Below, in pieces: positions 20,012-31,051 of a stretch of 64,000 bases of DNA (position 1 is its first letter; every line of letters starts with the position of its first letter). The position numbers and the translations under genes are program-made. The stretch comes from Parietichytrium sp. I65-24A (lineage: Eukaryota; Sar; Bigyra; Thraustochytrida; Thraustochytriidae). The stretch covers positions 496,001-560,000 of the forward strand of contig BLSF01000004.1 in the NCBI GenBank assembly GCA_012862575.1, read 5' to 3'. Under the pieces are notes generated by a model that was not told the origin of the DNA, ran no database searches, and was given only the letters and a program-made list of their open reading frames with translations.

Positions 20012-20980
20012 GTCACTTTGCCCTGCGGCCCCTTTCGGCCGAGTCTTCCAGCCCCGCTTTCTCCTCTGTTATCACGCCCAAAACGCGATTCGCACGCAGA
20101 TATTTATCTCCGTTCTTGGAAGCGCAGCTCAACCAACAACTGTTTTTGCCCCTTTTTTACTTCTTCACTTCAATGCCGGCACGGATACTAGGGCGTTCTC
20201 ACCTTCTGCCTCCTAACTTTTGACTTTTGCCTCCTGCCTTCTGCCTTCTACCTTCTGCGATGCACGTCGCGAGTACCCTTTAATGTTAAGTCAAAGTGTA
20301 GTATCCGTGTACTCGGGCTGTTGGAGTACCGGCGCGGCGGCGGATGCAGTGCAGTGCGGTGCACGCGCACAGCATCGTCAAATATGAATCATAGTTTCAT
20401 AAATACGGATCGTATTTCACGACTACGAAGAAGGAGATTGCGTTCCGCAGTGCCTCGCTGACTTCTTGCCTGTCTCTTCATTAGGCATTGCCGTTAGCCT
20501 CGCTTACTCTACTTCTCACCTCATCGAACAGATGCACTGCTACCGTCGCAACCTACCATTCACGATAGGATGCCAGAAACCGCTTATCGCGCTTTATGCA
20601 CTACTACGTGTGCGCCAATGTCCGCGGACAAAGCGTCATGTAGCAGTTTTCCATAGCAGTCACGCAAGGGTAGCTGCTGGATTATACAGTCTTAATAATA
20701 CTTACTTTATTCTTACAATCAGCTACAGTGCGACGGCGTTCTGTTCTGATCAGACTGATGAGTTGAATTAGTAGTCAGATTGACTGTGAAATAGTTGAAT
20801 AAGTTGTGTTTGCCACTTGCTCTCTCTCTGTTGAAATAGTTGAAATGTGTTGATTGAAAGCATCACAAAGAGAGAGGGTGCCAATGGCCCACTCTGCGCG
20901 AGTGTGAGACGCACAAGAACCATATTTGGTGTCGGGTGTGGTGGGTTTTCAAAGAGGAGAGAAGCAGAGAGCCACGAAAC

Positions 20981-21037
20981 GGGTGTGGTGGGTGTGGTGG
21001 GTGTGGTGGGTGTGGTGGGTGTGGTGGGTGTGGTGGG
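20981..21037. repeat. GGGTGTGGT nonamer tandem array
   Basis: About six perfect 9-bp units, G-rich on the plus strand and able in principle to form G-quadruplexes. It lies 225-280 bases before the transporter ATG. Confidence 0.85.
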
Positions 21038-21170
21038 GTGCAGTGCGCAAGAAAGAGGAGGGGGATAGTATAGGGTGGACGCTTGGAAAGTCGGGTTCCA
21101 AAGAGCAATTGAAACTTTGCAAGCGGTTTGAAGGGCGAGTTGTGCGTGAGGTTTGCAGCGAGTTGAGTCG

Positions 21171-21210
21171 GGGGAGAGAGGAGAGAGGAGAGAGGAGCGA
21201 GAGGGACAGG
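21171..21210 (+). repeat. GA-rich tract upstream of transporter
   Basis: GGAGAGA repeats in coding orientation, 53-92 bases before the ATG at 21263. Confidence 0.65.
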
Positions 21211-21262
21211 CAAGGCGGGCGTGGAGGGTGCACGGGCCGAGTGGGGGCCAAAGTCCTTGAGC

Positions 21263-22984
21263 ATGATCGGGGCGGAAGATGCGAGGGATATAGTGCACAT
21301 CCTGCGGCCGCAGAGCACACTGCATCACAGGGTGCGAACGGAGAGCAATAATTCGTTTAGAAGTACTAGTTCCTACACAGAAGTGAGCCTGGGAAAGGAT
21401 CACGCCGAGCTGGAGGTTCTGAAAGATGCCGCCAGCATCAGCTACGAGGACGCCGTGGTGGAGGACAAGGTTGCCAAGCAGGGCCTGAACACATGGCGCC
21501 TCGCTGCACTAATGTTCTTCACAGTGAGCGGAGGGCCGTACGGGCTGGAGCCACTCGTCGCGGCCGTTGGGCCGTTCTACACTCTTCTTGGCGTGGTCCT
21601 CGTGCCATGGGTGTGGGGTCTGCCCTGTGGCTTCATGACTGCAGAGCTTGCAGCCGCGATTCCCGAGATGGGAGGTTATATAGTGTGGGTGCAGCGCAGT
21701 CTTGGGGAGTTTTGGTCGTTTCAAAATGCGATGTGGAACCTCTTTGGTGGTTTACTCGATCTGTCCCTTTACCCCGTTCTCTTCACAGATTATATCGAGG
21801 AGATGATGGGCCAGGAACTCTCCTACATGTCACGCTCTCTTATTGGCATAATCATCGTGGTTCTCCTCGGTCTCGTTAACGTGGTCGGAGTTGACGTAGT
21901 AGGTGATGGCGCAGGCGTCTTTGGGATCTTTGTGCTGCTTCCGTTCGTGGTGTTGGTCGTGATCGGTTTCTTGTCCCCAAAGTTGGACACCACGGACTGG
22001 ACAAGGACCGTGGAACCCCCGCAGTGGGGGTTATTTGTATCCATTCTGCTCTGGAACACTGGCGGCTACGACTCTGTTGGCGCGTGCGCGGCCGAGGTTC
22101 AAAACCCTGCCAAGGTTTATCCCCGGGCAATGATCGTTACCATCATTTTAACGACACTGCTGTACGCACTTCCAGTCATGGTCGGCGTTTCCTTTGCCAC
22201 GGATTATGCAATGTGGGATGATGGATACTTTGTTGACGTGGGAGAACTCGTCGGCGGATACTGGCTCAAGCTGTTTGTCCTCGCAGCCGGTTGCGTGTCA
22301 GCTCTAGGGCTCCTTAACTCTAACATTTGCACGAACAGCCGCGCTGTGGCGTGCATGGCTGGGTTTGGCTACGTTCCAAACTCGCTTTCAAGGCTGCACC
22401 CTAAATATGGTACCCCCGTTGCCTCCATTGCGACAAATTGCGTTGGGGTGATAGCAATGGTTCTCTCTGGCCTCGACTTTGAAGCAATCGCAGAGATGTC
22501 CATGTGGCTGTACACTCTGACGCTACTTTTTGAGTTTGCCGCGCTCATTATATTGCGAAGAAATGAGCCCAACCTCGTAAGGCCCTTCAAAATTCCCGGG
22601 GGCATGTTTGGGGTCTTCATTGTATCCCTTCCTCCATGCCTTTGTTGCTTTGCTTTGATGTATCTCTCAGACTGGCTTACTGTCGTTGTGTGCAGCTCAG
22701 TCATCGTCATCTCGCTTCTGTTGCTCATTCCGTTCTATTACACGTCAGGAAAACCAGTCGTCCTTCCAAGACCTCTTGCATGTGTGTATCATCTGGTTCG
22801 TCGCAATGCCCTGTTCAGACCGCTGTATCGTGGAAACGCTCACGTGAGCGGCTCGGACAGCGACGTGGAAGACCTCGAGCCAAATCAAATCGAGTTGCCT
22901 GACACGGTGACCAAAAACGAGCCGGCCGTGCACATTAATTGGGAGGCGGCGCGTCCTCAGGAGGGTGAGAGAATTCGCGTATAA
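21263..22984 (+). CDS. APC-superfamily amino acid/polyamine transporter (plant PUT/LAT-like)
   Basis: A 573-residue protein starting MIGAEDARDIVHIL; a longer in-frame start lacks ATG. About 70 residues of hydrophilic cytosolic N-terminus precede 12 predicted membrane spans. The first spans match the plant and trypanosomatid polyamine permease group: MFFTVSGGPYGLEPLVAAVG (substrate-cation motif in TM1), PCGFMTAELAAAIPEMGGY and LWNTGGYDSVGACAAEVQNP in TM6 and the loop after it. The acidic C-terminus (SDSDVEDLEPNQ) is cytosolic. Known members import spermidine, putrescine or cationic amino acids by proton symport. The exact substrate cannot be read from sequence. Single exon with a GA-rich leader. 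Confidence 0.9.
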   Translation: MIGAEDARDIVHILRPQSTLHHRVRTESNNSFRSTSSYTEVSLGKDHAELEVLKDAASISYEDAVVEDKVAKQGLNTWRLAALMFFTVSGGPYGLEPLVAAVGPFYTLLGVVLVPWVWGLPCGFMTAELAAAIPEMGGYIVWVQRSLGEFWSFQNAMWNLFGGLLDLSLYPVLFTDYIEEMMGQELSYMSRSLIGIIIVVLLGLVNVVGVDVVGDGAGVFGIFVLLPFVVLVVIGFLSPKLDTTDWTRTVEPPQWGLFVSILLWNTGGYDSVGACAAEVQNPAKVYPRAMIVTIILTTLLYALPVMVGVSFATDYAMWDDGYFVDVGELVGGYWLKLFVLAAGCVSALGLLNSNICTNSRAVACMAGFGYVPNSLSRLHPKYGTPVASIATNCVGVIAMVLSGLDFEAIAEMSMWLYTLTLLFEFAALIILRRNEPNLVRPFKIPGGMFGVFIVSLPPCLCCFALMYLSDWLTVVVCSSVIVISLLLLIPFYYTSGKPVVLPRPLACVYHLVRRNALFRPLYRGNAHVSGSDSDVEDLEPNQIELPDTVTKNEPAVHINWEAARPQEGERIRV

Positions 22985-23198
22985 ACGTTCTTGATAATGC
23001 TGTAACAATTTTGTGACTTTATCGATTCCAGGGCGACTGTTCTGACAGCAAACGTGTTTTTTATTTGCTTTCAAAAAATCAGTTGTAATTTCGATGCCAA
23101 GCCATGGCCTTTCTATTATGACCAAATAATTGTAGATTTCATTGGGCGGGTGCAGCCAAGCACACAGATGGTCAGGCTGGTCAACACTCTCGCGTGGA

Positions 23199-24436
23199 CT
23201 AGAGTACAGATCTCTTCTCTTGACGTCTACGATGGCGATCAAAGCTTACTAGGAACTGCTCGCAGACACATCGGCCTACGTGATGGAGATAGTTGTTCCA
23301 AAACAGATTCTTCGTGAGGTATGTTGGGATGAGCTCCCTGAATGCGACTGCAAGATGCGGGTCTACTTGCCATGCAGCTTGTACTGAGCTCAGGTCCCTC
23401 TTGGAGTCGTACTCCAGTTCGTTGACGCAAGTGTACAATTTCCTAAGCTCCTCGTCAGGACACTCAAGGAGATCAGCATCGACAAATGTTTCGGCGCTAT
23501 TGGAGAGGCATCGTATGCTCGCGGCAAGGTCCCTCCAGAATCTTCCCGAAAGAACCATTCCATTTCCATCGCTCTGTTCCAAGAGCACACTCAGCAGGCT
23601 CGGCTGTGACACCCTAAGAAGATCCATGATCTCCTTCTTTGCCTGCTCCGAGTCTGCTGATGCGGGTTCCTCATTGATGGCGCCCTCACTCATATCCGTG
23701 CCAAAGGCGAGACCACCCGGCGGAACCTCCGGAGCTTGCTCGCACACGTACTTTGCGAGATCCATCTTGTCTCGGAAACAAAGCCCGTGCAGCATGGTAT
23801 TCCAGGTCTCGTACTCTTCCTCCGAGTCGGTGAGCGAGAACGCTCCGCGCTTGAACGCCCCGGTTCTAAGCTTTCGATTCCTAGCGTTGGGAGCTCTTTT
23901 CTGCGACCCTTTCGACTGCGCTCCCAGCGACTCGGCGTGCGCGGCCATGAGCCACCTCCGCACGGCCGCCACGTGTGAAAAGTAGTTCCTGAAGAATTCC
24001 TTCTCCGATACCTTGCTGGGCACCACGGCCGGGCGCATGCGGTCTAGCAGAGGGTCAAATTCTCTTGCTGCGGCCAGCGCCTCCAAGTCCATCGGGTCAC
24101 TCAACGAGAATTTGAAGCCGGCCGCCCCGCCTGCGCTCGCATGCCCTTGCCTCACGCATCGCGATGAGTATTTCGCAATCGCCGGCGCCTCAGTCGTCTC
24201 AGTCGTCTCACTCGTCCCCAACGCTTTCGTCATGCCATTTTGCACCGCTTTTGTCGCAGAGGCGCAGAGGCGGCAGAGGGTGCTGTGAGAGCACGGAGCT
24301 GCGTCTCCAGCGCCTTGGCCAGAGCGCCGTCCACCTTGCTCAGCCACTGCTTGCTCGGCGCAGCGTCCATATCCCCACGGAAATGCAGCATGGCCAGGCT
24401 GGGTCGCAGCTGTGTGGAAGACTCGCCGTTGCCCAT
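23199..24436 (-). CDS. Protein with two BSD domains (SYAP1-like), 5' end unresolved
   Basis: The frame from an ATG at 24233 to 23199 (344 residues) contains two BSD domains: FDPLLDRMRPAVVPSKVSEK then FFRNYFSHV, and near the C-terminus VDPHLAVAFRELIPTYLTKN then FWNNYLHHV. Between them lie a basic patch and acidic stretches. Open sequence continues upstream in the same frame (LCASATKAVQNG, resembling a segment of SYAP1-type proteins) but without ATG. A good ATG at 24436 opens a different frame (MGNGESSTQLRPSLAMLHF). A small unrecognised intron, or a sequence error, probably joins the two. BSD proteins occur in TFIIH and in SYAP1-like signalling or trafficking adaptors; the role here is open. 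Confidence 0.65.
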
Positions 24437-25225
24437 CTCAACTGTTACTGTTACTGTTGCTGTTGCTGTTACTGTTCGGCTTCCGGTCTTGGTGGTGGCT
24501 TGGTTTTTGGCTTGGTGAGATACTCTGAAAACTGAAAACTTGACTCCGCAAAGAGATCTCCCGTGCAGGTATTGTCACAGCCACTCTCCGGTCCGCGCGA
24601 GGACCTGATCCCCACACCTGTAAATCTCAATCTCTTGCTTTCTTCCCTACTTTTGGCTGTCGGCGTACTGCGTCTCCCACAACTCCCACACCTGCTCACA
24701 CATAAACACTGTAATAATACTCTGGCGAGCTGGCGAGCCGCTGGAAAAGCGTTCCGCGTAATCGATCAACGAGCTGTTCTCTGGCTGCCGAGATAGCTAT
24801 AAGAGAGCGCGAGGACACTGCGCTGCGCCGAGCGTACGCAGGCCTGATAGCACTACCTAACCCCACCGGTAGTGTCCAGGCAGTGAGCTAGTAGGTGATT
24901 GAGCTTGAATAGGCCGACTACGCCGGATTTTTCAAAGCTTAGTAGTATCCTTAACTACGACTAGCGCGCTAGGGTCTACTATCGGAGAGGCAGTTCTAAT
25001 ACATGCATATATGCATATATGCAATATAATTAGGGTACGCTTATAAGACCTCTTATTGCGGTCGGTAAGGTGGAATAGCGGAGAAAGGTAATGCTGAATT
25101 GACAGTCAGAGTACTTGAGGGAGAGAGAAGAAGGTGTGGGGCGTAGGTGTGGGGAAGGAGCTAAGAGGCGCGAGGAGGGAGAGAGGGTTAGAGAGAGAGA
25201 GAGAGAGTTAGATAGGTTACACAGA
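24437..25225. other. Intergenic region between divergent genes
   Basis: Starts with a TTACTG/TTGCTG hexamer-like tract (24441-24476). At 24855-24886 a CCTAACCCC motif is followed by CGGTAGTGTCCAGGCAG, which resembles 61321-61346 upstream of RPS23. An AT-rich TGCATATA repeat lies near 25003-25024, and a GA run (25191-25207) ends 18 bases before the PPIH ATG. No extra gene. Confidence 0.45.
25191..25207 (+). repeat. GA tract upstream of PPIH
   Basis: Perfect GA dinucleotide run in coding orientation, ending 18 bases before the start codon. Confidence 0.75.
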
Positions 25226-25777
25226 ATGGACCCGAATGTGGGAGAAGCTCTGAAACGAGGGAGTGTGGTGTGCTTCATGGACGTTTCGGTGAGTGGAGCG
25301 CCACAGGGGAGGCTGAAGTTTGAGCTGTTTAAGAAGATAGCGCCGCGCACGGTGGAAAACTTTCGCCAGCTGTGCACTGGAGAAATGAGGCAGCACAACC
25401 TGCCGGTGGGCTACAAAGGGTCCCGGTTTCACAGGGTGATCAAGGGATTCATGGTCCAGGGCGGCGACTTTGTGTGCGGCGACGGGACTGGGAGCATGTC
25501 AATATACGGCACAAAGTTTGACGACGAGAACTTTGTGCTCAAGCACGAGGGCCCGGGCTATTTGTCGATGGCGAACAGTGGCAAGAATACCAATGGGTGC
25601 CAGTTTTTTATCACCTGCGCGAAAACCGACTGGCTGAATGGCAAGCACGTCGTGTTTGGAAAGTTGTTGGAAGGAGACGAGGAGTCTATGCTTGTGCTGC
25701 GCAAGCTGGAAAATGTTCGCACGAACAATCAGAAACCTGCAATGGACTGTATCATCGAAGAATGCGGTGAGCTGTGA
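25226..25777 (+). CDS. PPIH: Cyclophilin H, peptidyl-prolyl isomerase of the U4/U6 snRNP
   Basis: A 183-residue single-domain cyclophilin. It carries the catalytic signature [19 protein letters not shown] (active-site Arg, Phe, Gln), [31 protein letters not shown], and W in [13 protein letters not shown], the cyclosporin-binding Trp. The short insertion [15 protein letters not shown] and the [10 protein letters not shown] loop match the PPIH subgroup rather than PPIA. PPIH binds PRPF4 in the U4/U6.U5 tri-snRNP and aids spliceosome assembly. Its presence agrees with the spliceosomal introns seen nearby. The ATG at 25226 gives the family's normal N-terminus. Confidence 0.93.
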   Translation: MDPNVGEALKRGSVVCFMDVSVSGAPQGRLKFELFKKIAPRTVENFRQLCTGEMRQHNLPVGYKGSRFHRVIKGFMVQGGDFVCGDGTGSMSIYGTKFDDENFVLKHEGPGYLSMANSGKNTNGCQFFITCAKTDWLNGKHVVFGKLLEGDEESMLVLRKLENVRTNNQKPAMDCIIEECGEL

Positions 25778-26306
25778 GCGGAGGGCTATGGACCAGGCTC
25801 CCATGCACCTCTGCCTGTGCGCTGGAATGTGGAGAAAGGTATTTGCGAGACAGAAGTGTCTACTTGCATGATTGTCGCCGTTAAGAACTGCATTGGGCCC
25901 CTCCCAGATTTGGGGAGTTTGGGGAGCAAGTGCACCCACTTCTTACCCTGGTGGACTGTGAAAAAAAGTTTTGCTTGCTCTGTGATCTTCGAGCCGAGCT
26001 CCGCGTGCTCTAGCTAGGCTAGCTAGAGAAGGACCGAAATTACATTTTTGAAAAGGTTGTTACATGCTTTACACTTCTGCCTCTCCGTCTCCAGTTTATA
26101 TAGTAGCGAAACGATTTTACAGATTTTAACGCACAAATACACAACTTGTTCTGATTTGGCTACAGTGAGTGAAAAATTCGCGCTACACAGGAAAAAGGCT
26201 AAGGTTCTCTTTTGGGCCCTCTTTTCCTGTGAATAACTCATATTGATTGAAAAACGAGAAGGGGCAGGAACAATGGGGAGGAAGTAAGAATAAAACATCA
26301 TTCATT
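25778..26306. other. 3' region between convergent PPIH and PP2C genes
   Basis: Shared 3' UTR DNA of two convergent genes. No coding sequence was recognised. Confidence 0.5.
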
Positions 26307-27647
26307 TCAAGCATTTCCAGCTGCGCTCTCGCCAGAGCCTCCAGTCTTCTCCTCCTTTGGCTTCGCTTGCTCTGTCGGAAGAATGTATGCGAGCACTGCA
26401 GTCATGTTATCTGCCGAGCTTCCAAAGTGGTTGCGAGCGAGTTTGAGGTTGGTTTCCATCATTTTCGCGCACGCGTCCTTCCCATCCTTCGCCTCAACAG
26501 CTGGGCTTACGAGATCGTCTTGCAGAGCCTCCTCCACAATCTCATTGTACTTCCAATTGTCCCAAACTCCGTCGGTACATACGAGGATACAGCTCGCGTG
26601 ATTCTTGTTGTGGCTCGCCACCTTGTGAAACTCTGCTATATTATATTCCTTGACCTCCGGAACGGCGCTGACACCGTACACGTGCAAATGGAGATCGCCG
26701 AGCGACCGTGTGAACGCCAAGGCATCTTGGAAGCGGGCGTGAGGGGGCGTTGTGACCAAGGTTGCCCACTCGTTGCGAACGTTCTTATAATAATTTCCGA
26801 TCCCTGTGACGCGAACCTTGTCCTTGTTTTTTGGGTCTGTTTCGAAAACTAGAGGGCACTGGTTCTTTGAGAACGAAGGGGAGTCATACACAAAGCGCAT
26901 TTCGGGCATAATCCCGGACGAATCCGGTCGAAATTCCCTCACGCGCTTGAATTCCTCCACCGACTCTGGCGAGTGCTCGGCTGAGAGTTCCTGGTAAACA
27001 ATATTGTTGTCCTCGTCGATTCCTCCAAAGAGCGCAGTAGAGTCTCCCACATTCGCTACAATCATGCGGTTACTGCCTGTAAATATTATCACAACAGTGG
27101 CAGTCGTTCCACCATGGGTGCAGCTCCAAGTGCCGGCACTCGTCTTCCTCTTAATCAAGTACCCATCCTGAGTCTCTTGCACTTGAAACCCAGCTCGTTC
27201 ATATTTTTCACGAAACTTGTTCTTGATCTCCTCGTGCGCAAGCTTGAACACGTGCGTGAGTGCTGCCTCGGGGTTTTCCGAAATGCTCTCTATCACTGAC
27301 TCCTGCATCAACAAGTTGTGTATCTTGTCTCTCGCAACAATGGCGGCGAGCTCCCCAAGTTCGCGCCCGTGCCCATCGTACACTGCCAGGACCAGGTTCT
27401 CCTTCTGCGACCCAGTCCTGAAAACGTCGTACGTATCCTGATTCACTTGCCCGCCCCCAATATCCGTCGCCTCGCCTAGCAGATACTGGTAATCCGCGCT
27501 CTCTTGCGCCTGCCCCACGCTCGCCGATTCCGCCACTTTGCCACCTCCGTCGTCCGCGTCACCGAGCTCGTCCAAAAACTGGTCCAAATGCGACGTCAGC
27601 TGCCTCGTCAGAGGCGCGCCAGTCGTCGACAGACCCTTGGACGACAT
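26307..27647 (-). CDS. PP2C-family (PPM) serine/threonine phosphatase
   Basis: A 446-residue protein with the ordered PPM motifs: NQDTYDV, VYDGHGRELGE (metal-binding Asp and Gly), IVANVGDSTALFG, SAEHSPES, CTDGVWDNW (second metal Asp) and SSADNMTAVLAYI. All expected metal-coordinating acidic residues are present, so an active Mg2+/Mn2+-dependent phosphatase is likely. The N-terminal 60 residues are Gly/Asp-rich and the C-terminus is a short Lys/Glu/Gly tail. No lipidation signal or membrane span was seen, so a cytosolic or nuclear protein is probable. Such enzymes dampen stress and MAP-kinase signals; the specific target is unknown. Single exon. Confidence 0.92.
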   Translation of the reverse strand: MSSKGLSTTGAPLTRQLTSHLDQFLDELGDADDGGGKVAESASVGQAQESADYQYLLGEATDIGGGQVNQDTYDVFRTGSQKENLVLAVYDGHGRELGELAAIVARDKIHNLLMQESVIESISENPEAALTHVFKLAHEEIKNKFREKYERAGFQVQETQDGYLIKRKTSAGTWSCTHGGTTATVVIIFTGSNRMIVANVGDSTALFGGIDEDNNIVYQELSAEHSPESVEEFKRVREFRPDSSGIMPEMRFVYDSPSFSKNQCPLVFETDPKNKDKVRVTGIGNYYKNVRNEWATLVTTPPHARFQDALAFTRSLGDLHLHVYGVSAVPEVKEYNIAEFHKVASHNKNHASCILVCTDGVWDNWKYNEIVEEALQDDLVSPAVEAKDGKDACAKMMETNLKLARNHFGSSADNMTAVLAYILPTEQAKPKEEKTGGSGESAAGNA

Positions 27648-29131
27648 TTTAATTCCTCCTTTTCCGCCGTCTCAAACCCACTCGCTTCTCCAAACACGCA
27701 CACGACCCACCACCCCACCACTATGCCACTATGCGGACCCACGTGTTTCTCACACACGAACAAGCGAACAAGTGAGCGAGCAGCCGTCCCCGCCGCGCAC
27801 CCCCGTTTGAGTTCCTCTCGTCTTTCGACCCGTCTCTTCCCTGCGCGCAAGCCACGGCCCCTGCCGCCAGTCCCGCGGCGCTCCACGCGTGTACTCTCTT
27901 CAAGGTTCGCGGACGCCCGCTGCTGCAGGAATTGTTAAACAGCGCTTACCACTTACTCTTCCCGCGTACGCCACTGCTGCCACAGGGTGCGCGCTCTCTT
28001 CCGCAGTCAACTAGCTGCGTCTAGGGTGGTCTACCCCGTCCAATTTTTGCCGTACGAGTCTGGATGGACTATGGATATCACTATCTGCGGTGGATAGCGC
28101 AAAAGGCTGATTTGGAAGAGCAGAGAGAGAGGCGCGAGTAGCGTTGACTAGTGGAATGCTACGAGAGAGGAAAGGAGGGCCTAGATCGGGACGGTAGAAG
28201 TGTGGTAGAAAGAAGCTGATAGGAGCGCTGGGAAAAAGATGGCAAGATCTGAATCCCATCTTAGTTATTAGTTAGCGACGGCTACTTTTCGCTAGGCGTA
28301 GCACCCCGCCAAGTGATCTAGTATTAACCTTAATAATCCATACGAATCCGGACGAGGATCGAATACTACACTACACCGATTGCTAGGGTTCCGAAAACGT
28401 TACCAACAGATAGGCAAGGGCTATGCTGGCAGGGTAACACGTTCCTGTACAAGGCACTCTTGGACAGTTCGGGTAGTAATATGGCTATATAATCAGTAGC
28501 GAGAGCGTAGGGTGGAGCATACTTGCTTGTCTCCCAAGTCTTCCAACGCCACAAAAGATATCATAGGTCCCTACCATTTGTCTTAACTGAGCGATAGCTT
28601 CACCAGGACTAAGGAGACTATAAGCCTCAACTACTGTTCTCTCACAAGTTGTGGGTTGTGGGATTTGTGGGCGGTACGCTACTGAAGTCGATAGACGGGA
28701 TACTAGCGTCGTAGAGATCAAAACCTTTCTCGATGATGAATGAGGAAGCGTTGAGATGATGATGTTCTAAATGACTGCTCCATCAAGGTGGAGGTGGAGG
28801 TGATGCGAAAGCGCCGTGCACAGATATGGATCGCAGAGTAATTCATTCAATTGAGCGTGTGCTGAGATGTTGGTCTGTTGCAAAGTCATTCCTGCGGAAA
28901 AGTAATGCAGGGTGGTGTGGTGCAACAGCAGTATTCGCGGTGAGAGGCTCACAGGTGCTGAGGCCGTGGCGCTCCATGTGGGGTGTGTCGAAAGGCCACA
29001 GATCTGTCATGGTGGCCCGGCAAGCGCGGAACTCGAACACGTTGCGTGCTAGTATTCGAATACAGTCTTGTACTTTTTTTTTCTTTGAGTGCAATATGAA
29101 AAGTAGAAGAAGAGGGTGAAAATCTTGTGCT
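27648..29131. other. Intergenic region, no gene supported
   Basis: 1.5 kb between the PP2C start and the MED17 stop. The part at about 28270-28740 has a patchwork of short open frames and could be decayed coding DNA, but nothing was recognised. A TG/AGG-rich stretch lies near 28780-28802. Confidence 0.4.
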
Positions 29132-31051
29132 TTACACGCTCATGATCATTGCCTGAGTGACAATTTCGTGAATTGTTGACTTGGTAATGTCCTTGTCCTG
29201 GAACTTTACCGAGATGACACCAGAGTCATCAACCTTTGCAGTCAGTATCACTTGGTCAGAATCTGCAGAGCTCACCCATGAGAGTGTGCCCAACGCCAAA
29301 TCTGTATAAATGTACAGGTTGTCTTCCCCGATCGCAAAGGTCAGTGCCCGTCTCATGACTCTGAGGAACTCATGCTGGATAATGCCCACCAAGAATTTGG
29401 TTAGCTTGTTGATAGCTCCCGGGCAAGCGAAGATGTGGTCCCCAATTTGCTGCGAGGCTTGCCACTCGTAAGGCATCTTGCGTGGTGCGCTCACGGATAT
29501 ACTTCCCAAGGTAAGGTTTCCAGCCTCCAATTTGCAGCGAACGGTGACCTGCGGGCCAACATATATTTCTACGAATGAAGCAGACCCACGATGGGTCCAA
29601 GTACTCCAAAGCCTAAATAGCTTTCGCGGAACCCCAGAGCCCGGGCACCTGGTCAACCCGGTAGCAAGCGAGTCAATAGCTCTGGAGATCCGGTCCAGGG
29701 CATCCATCTGGCGAAACTTTTCGACTAGGAGCGACAGAAGGGAATTCTCGAACACACCTTTGTGAACGTTGCGAAGGTGGCTTTGGGCCACGATGCTAGC
29801 CATGCTACAGAACTGCTTCGCCACAGCGCGCTCGTTTGACCCATGTGCGGCAGCCGAGCTGCTTGTGTCGGCTTCCAACTCGGCTGCAATCGTTGTCGGA
29901 ACGAGCATGATACTAAAAATATGCTCAGTGTTGACCGCAACAGATATTCGGTCGAGCAAGTTCTCTACAACAGCCACCTTGGAGCGAGAGCTTCCAATCC
30001 CGGACGAGTCATTCACGAATCCGCCCCCGCTGCTCAGCTCCCCTGCATGAACAGCCTCCACAGACAACACCTGGAACAGTTCGAAGCAGAACTCGCTATT
30101 TTGCAGCTGCTCTAACCTGTTGATCACCTTTTCGCCGCGCTGGTGCGTACTGCCAGCATGCGGACTGTTTATCAAGGTACTGGCAATTACCTCTTTCGTC
30201 TTCTTGGCCTCGATCGCGAACCGAATCGTACGAAATGTGCTTTCGTCCGTGTCCAATGTCAGTGTGGAGGTTAGAGCCGCACCTCTTTCTGAAGTGTCTG
30301 CGGAATCAAGATTCACGACAAGTCTGGCAGCGTTCCTCGTCTGGCGCATCCTCGCAGATTTGCCTTGCGAGCCTGCGCTATAGTATCCGCAATCCACGGC
30401 AAGAGGCTCTTGAGCCCGCAAGTTTGAATTAAAATTTCCATGAGCAACAGCTTGCATCCGCCATTGGCTTTGGATCCGCTGAATGAACTCCAAGTAAGAC
30501 TTTTGCGCACGCCTCGAAGATCGGAGCATATCCACACCGCTCCGCAGCACATCCACGCCGTTCCCAAGCGCCAGTTTCTTCATGTCAAACGCCATAAGAC
30601 AATCTGTAAGATCTGCAACCCCCGTCTTCTCGTCTGACTGCAGATGCTCTAGCCTAAAAAGAGATTGCTCGCATATCAAGTTGGTCAATTCGTGCAACTG
30701 TCGCAGTTCGTAACACGCCATCGCGAGCTCTTTATGCACGCCCTCGAACGGATTTCTGCCCGCGACCGTCCCTGTATCATCGTCCTCCTTCCTCTTCTTG
30801 ATTTCCACCTCCTGTACCTTGACCATAGCGTCCACGTCCGCTCCTTCTTCGGCCTTCTCCTCTGACGACACCTCCACTTTTGCCACCTTGACCTCACTTT
30901 CAGCGATGCGTCTGCGCTTGTGAAGGTTCAGCTTCTTTACCGTCGCTGCAAACGCGTCGTCCGCGGAGGCCAAAGGCAGCACCACTTCCGTCCCGTCCAT
31001 TTCCACCGACACCACCTCGTCGCCCGAGGGCACCACCTGCAACAGCACCAT
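29132..31051 (-). CDS. MED17: Mediator complex subunit 17
   Basis: A 639-residue protein. The region around residues 105-235 (ELRQLHELTNLICEQ, then a helix and IQRIQSQWRMQAVAHGNF) matches the conserved MED17 core, where a QSQWRL-like motif precedes beta-rich sequence. Later FCFELFQVLSVEAVHAGELS and the HIFSIMLVP strand follow the family order. The N-terminus is basic with a KRRRI nuclear signal; an acidic Glu/Lys segment lies between about 50 and 95. MED17 is the head-module scaffold linking Mediator to RNA polymerase II. Recognition is by motif order and spacing, so moderately firm. Single exon. Confidence 0.78.
   Translation of the reverse strand: MVLLQVVPSGDEVVSVEMDGTEVVLPLASADDAFAATVKKLNLHKRRRIAESEVKVAKVEVSSEEKAEEGADVDAMVKVQEVEIKKRKEDDDTGTVAGRNPFEGVHKELAMACYELRQLHELTNLICEQSLFRLEHLQSDEKTGVADLTDCLMAFDMKKLALGNGVDVLRSGVDMLRSSRRAQKSYLEFIQRIQSQWRMQAVAHGNFNSNLRAQEPLAVDCGYYSAGSQGKSARMRQTRNAARLVVNLDSADTSERGAALTSTLTLDTDESTFRTIRFAIEAKKTKEVIASTLINSPHAGSTHQRGEKVINRLEQLQNSEFCFELFQVLSVEAVHAGELSSGGGFVNDSSGIGSSRSKVAVVENLLDRISVAVNTEHIFSIMLVPTTIAAELEADTSSSAAAHGSNERAVAKQFCSMASIVAQSHLRNVHKGVFENSLLSLLVEKFRQMDALDRISRAIDSLATGLTRCPGSGVPRKLFRLWSTWTHRGSASFVEIYVGPQVTVRCKLEAGNLTLGSISVSAPRKMPYEWQASQQIGDHIFACPGAINKLTKFLVGIIQHEFLRVMRRALTFAIGEDNLYIYTDLALGTLSWVSSADSDQVILTAKVDDSGVISVKFQDKDITKSTIHEIVTQAMIMSV

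Larger units (their letters stand above)
20012..21262. other. Intergenic region between divergent genes
   Basis: 1.25 kb including pyrimidine-rich repeats (CCTTCTGCCTTCT-like, 20222-20262), GTAC motifs near 20310-20330, a G-rich nonamer array (20981-21037) and a GA-rich block (21171-21210) before the transporter. No other gene is supported. Confidence 0.5.

Noticed and set aside
20981-21037. CRISPR-like array
   Set aside because: The units are direct 9-bp tandem repeats without spacers, and the DNA is eukaryotic.
28270-28740. Possible decayed mobile-element coding sequence
   Set aside because: Short open pieces on the minus strand, but no transposase, integrase or reverse transcriptase motif and no terminal repeats were seen.
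28826-29119. 97-codon plus-strand frame after MED17's 3' end
   Set aside because: Has an ATG, but composition is not convincing and it ends in low-complexity T/A-rich DNA; likely chance.
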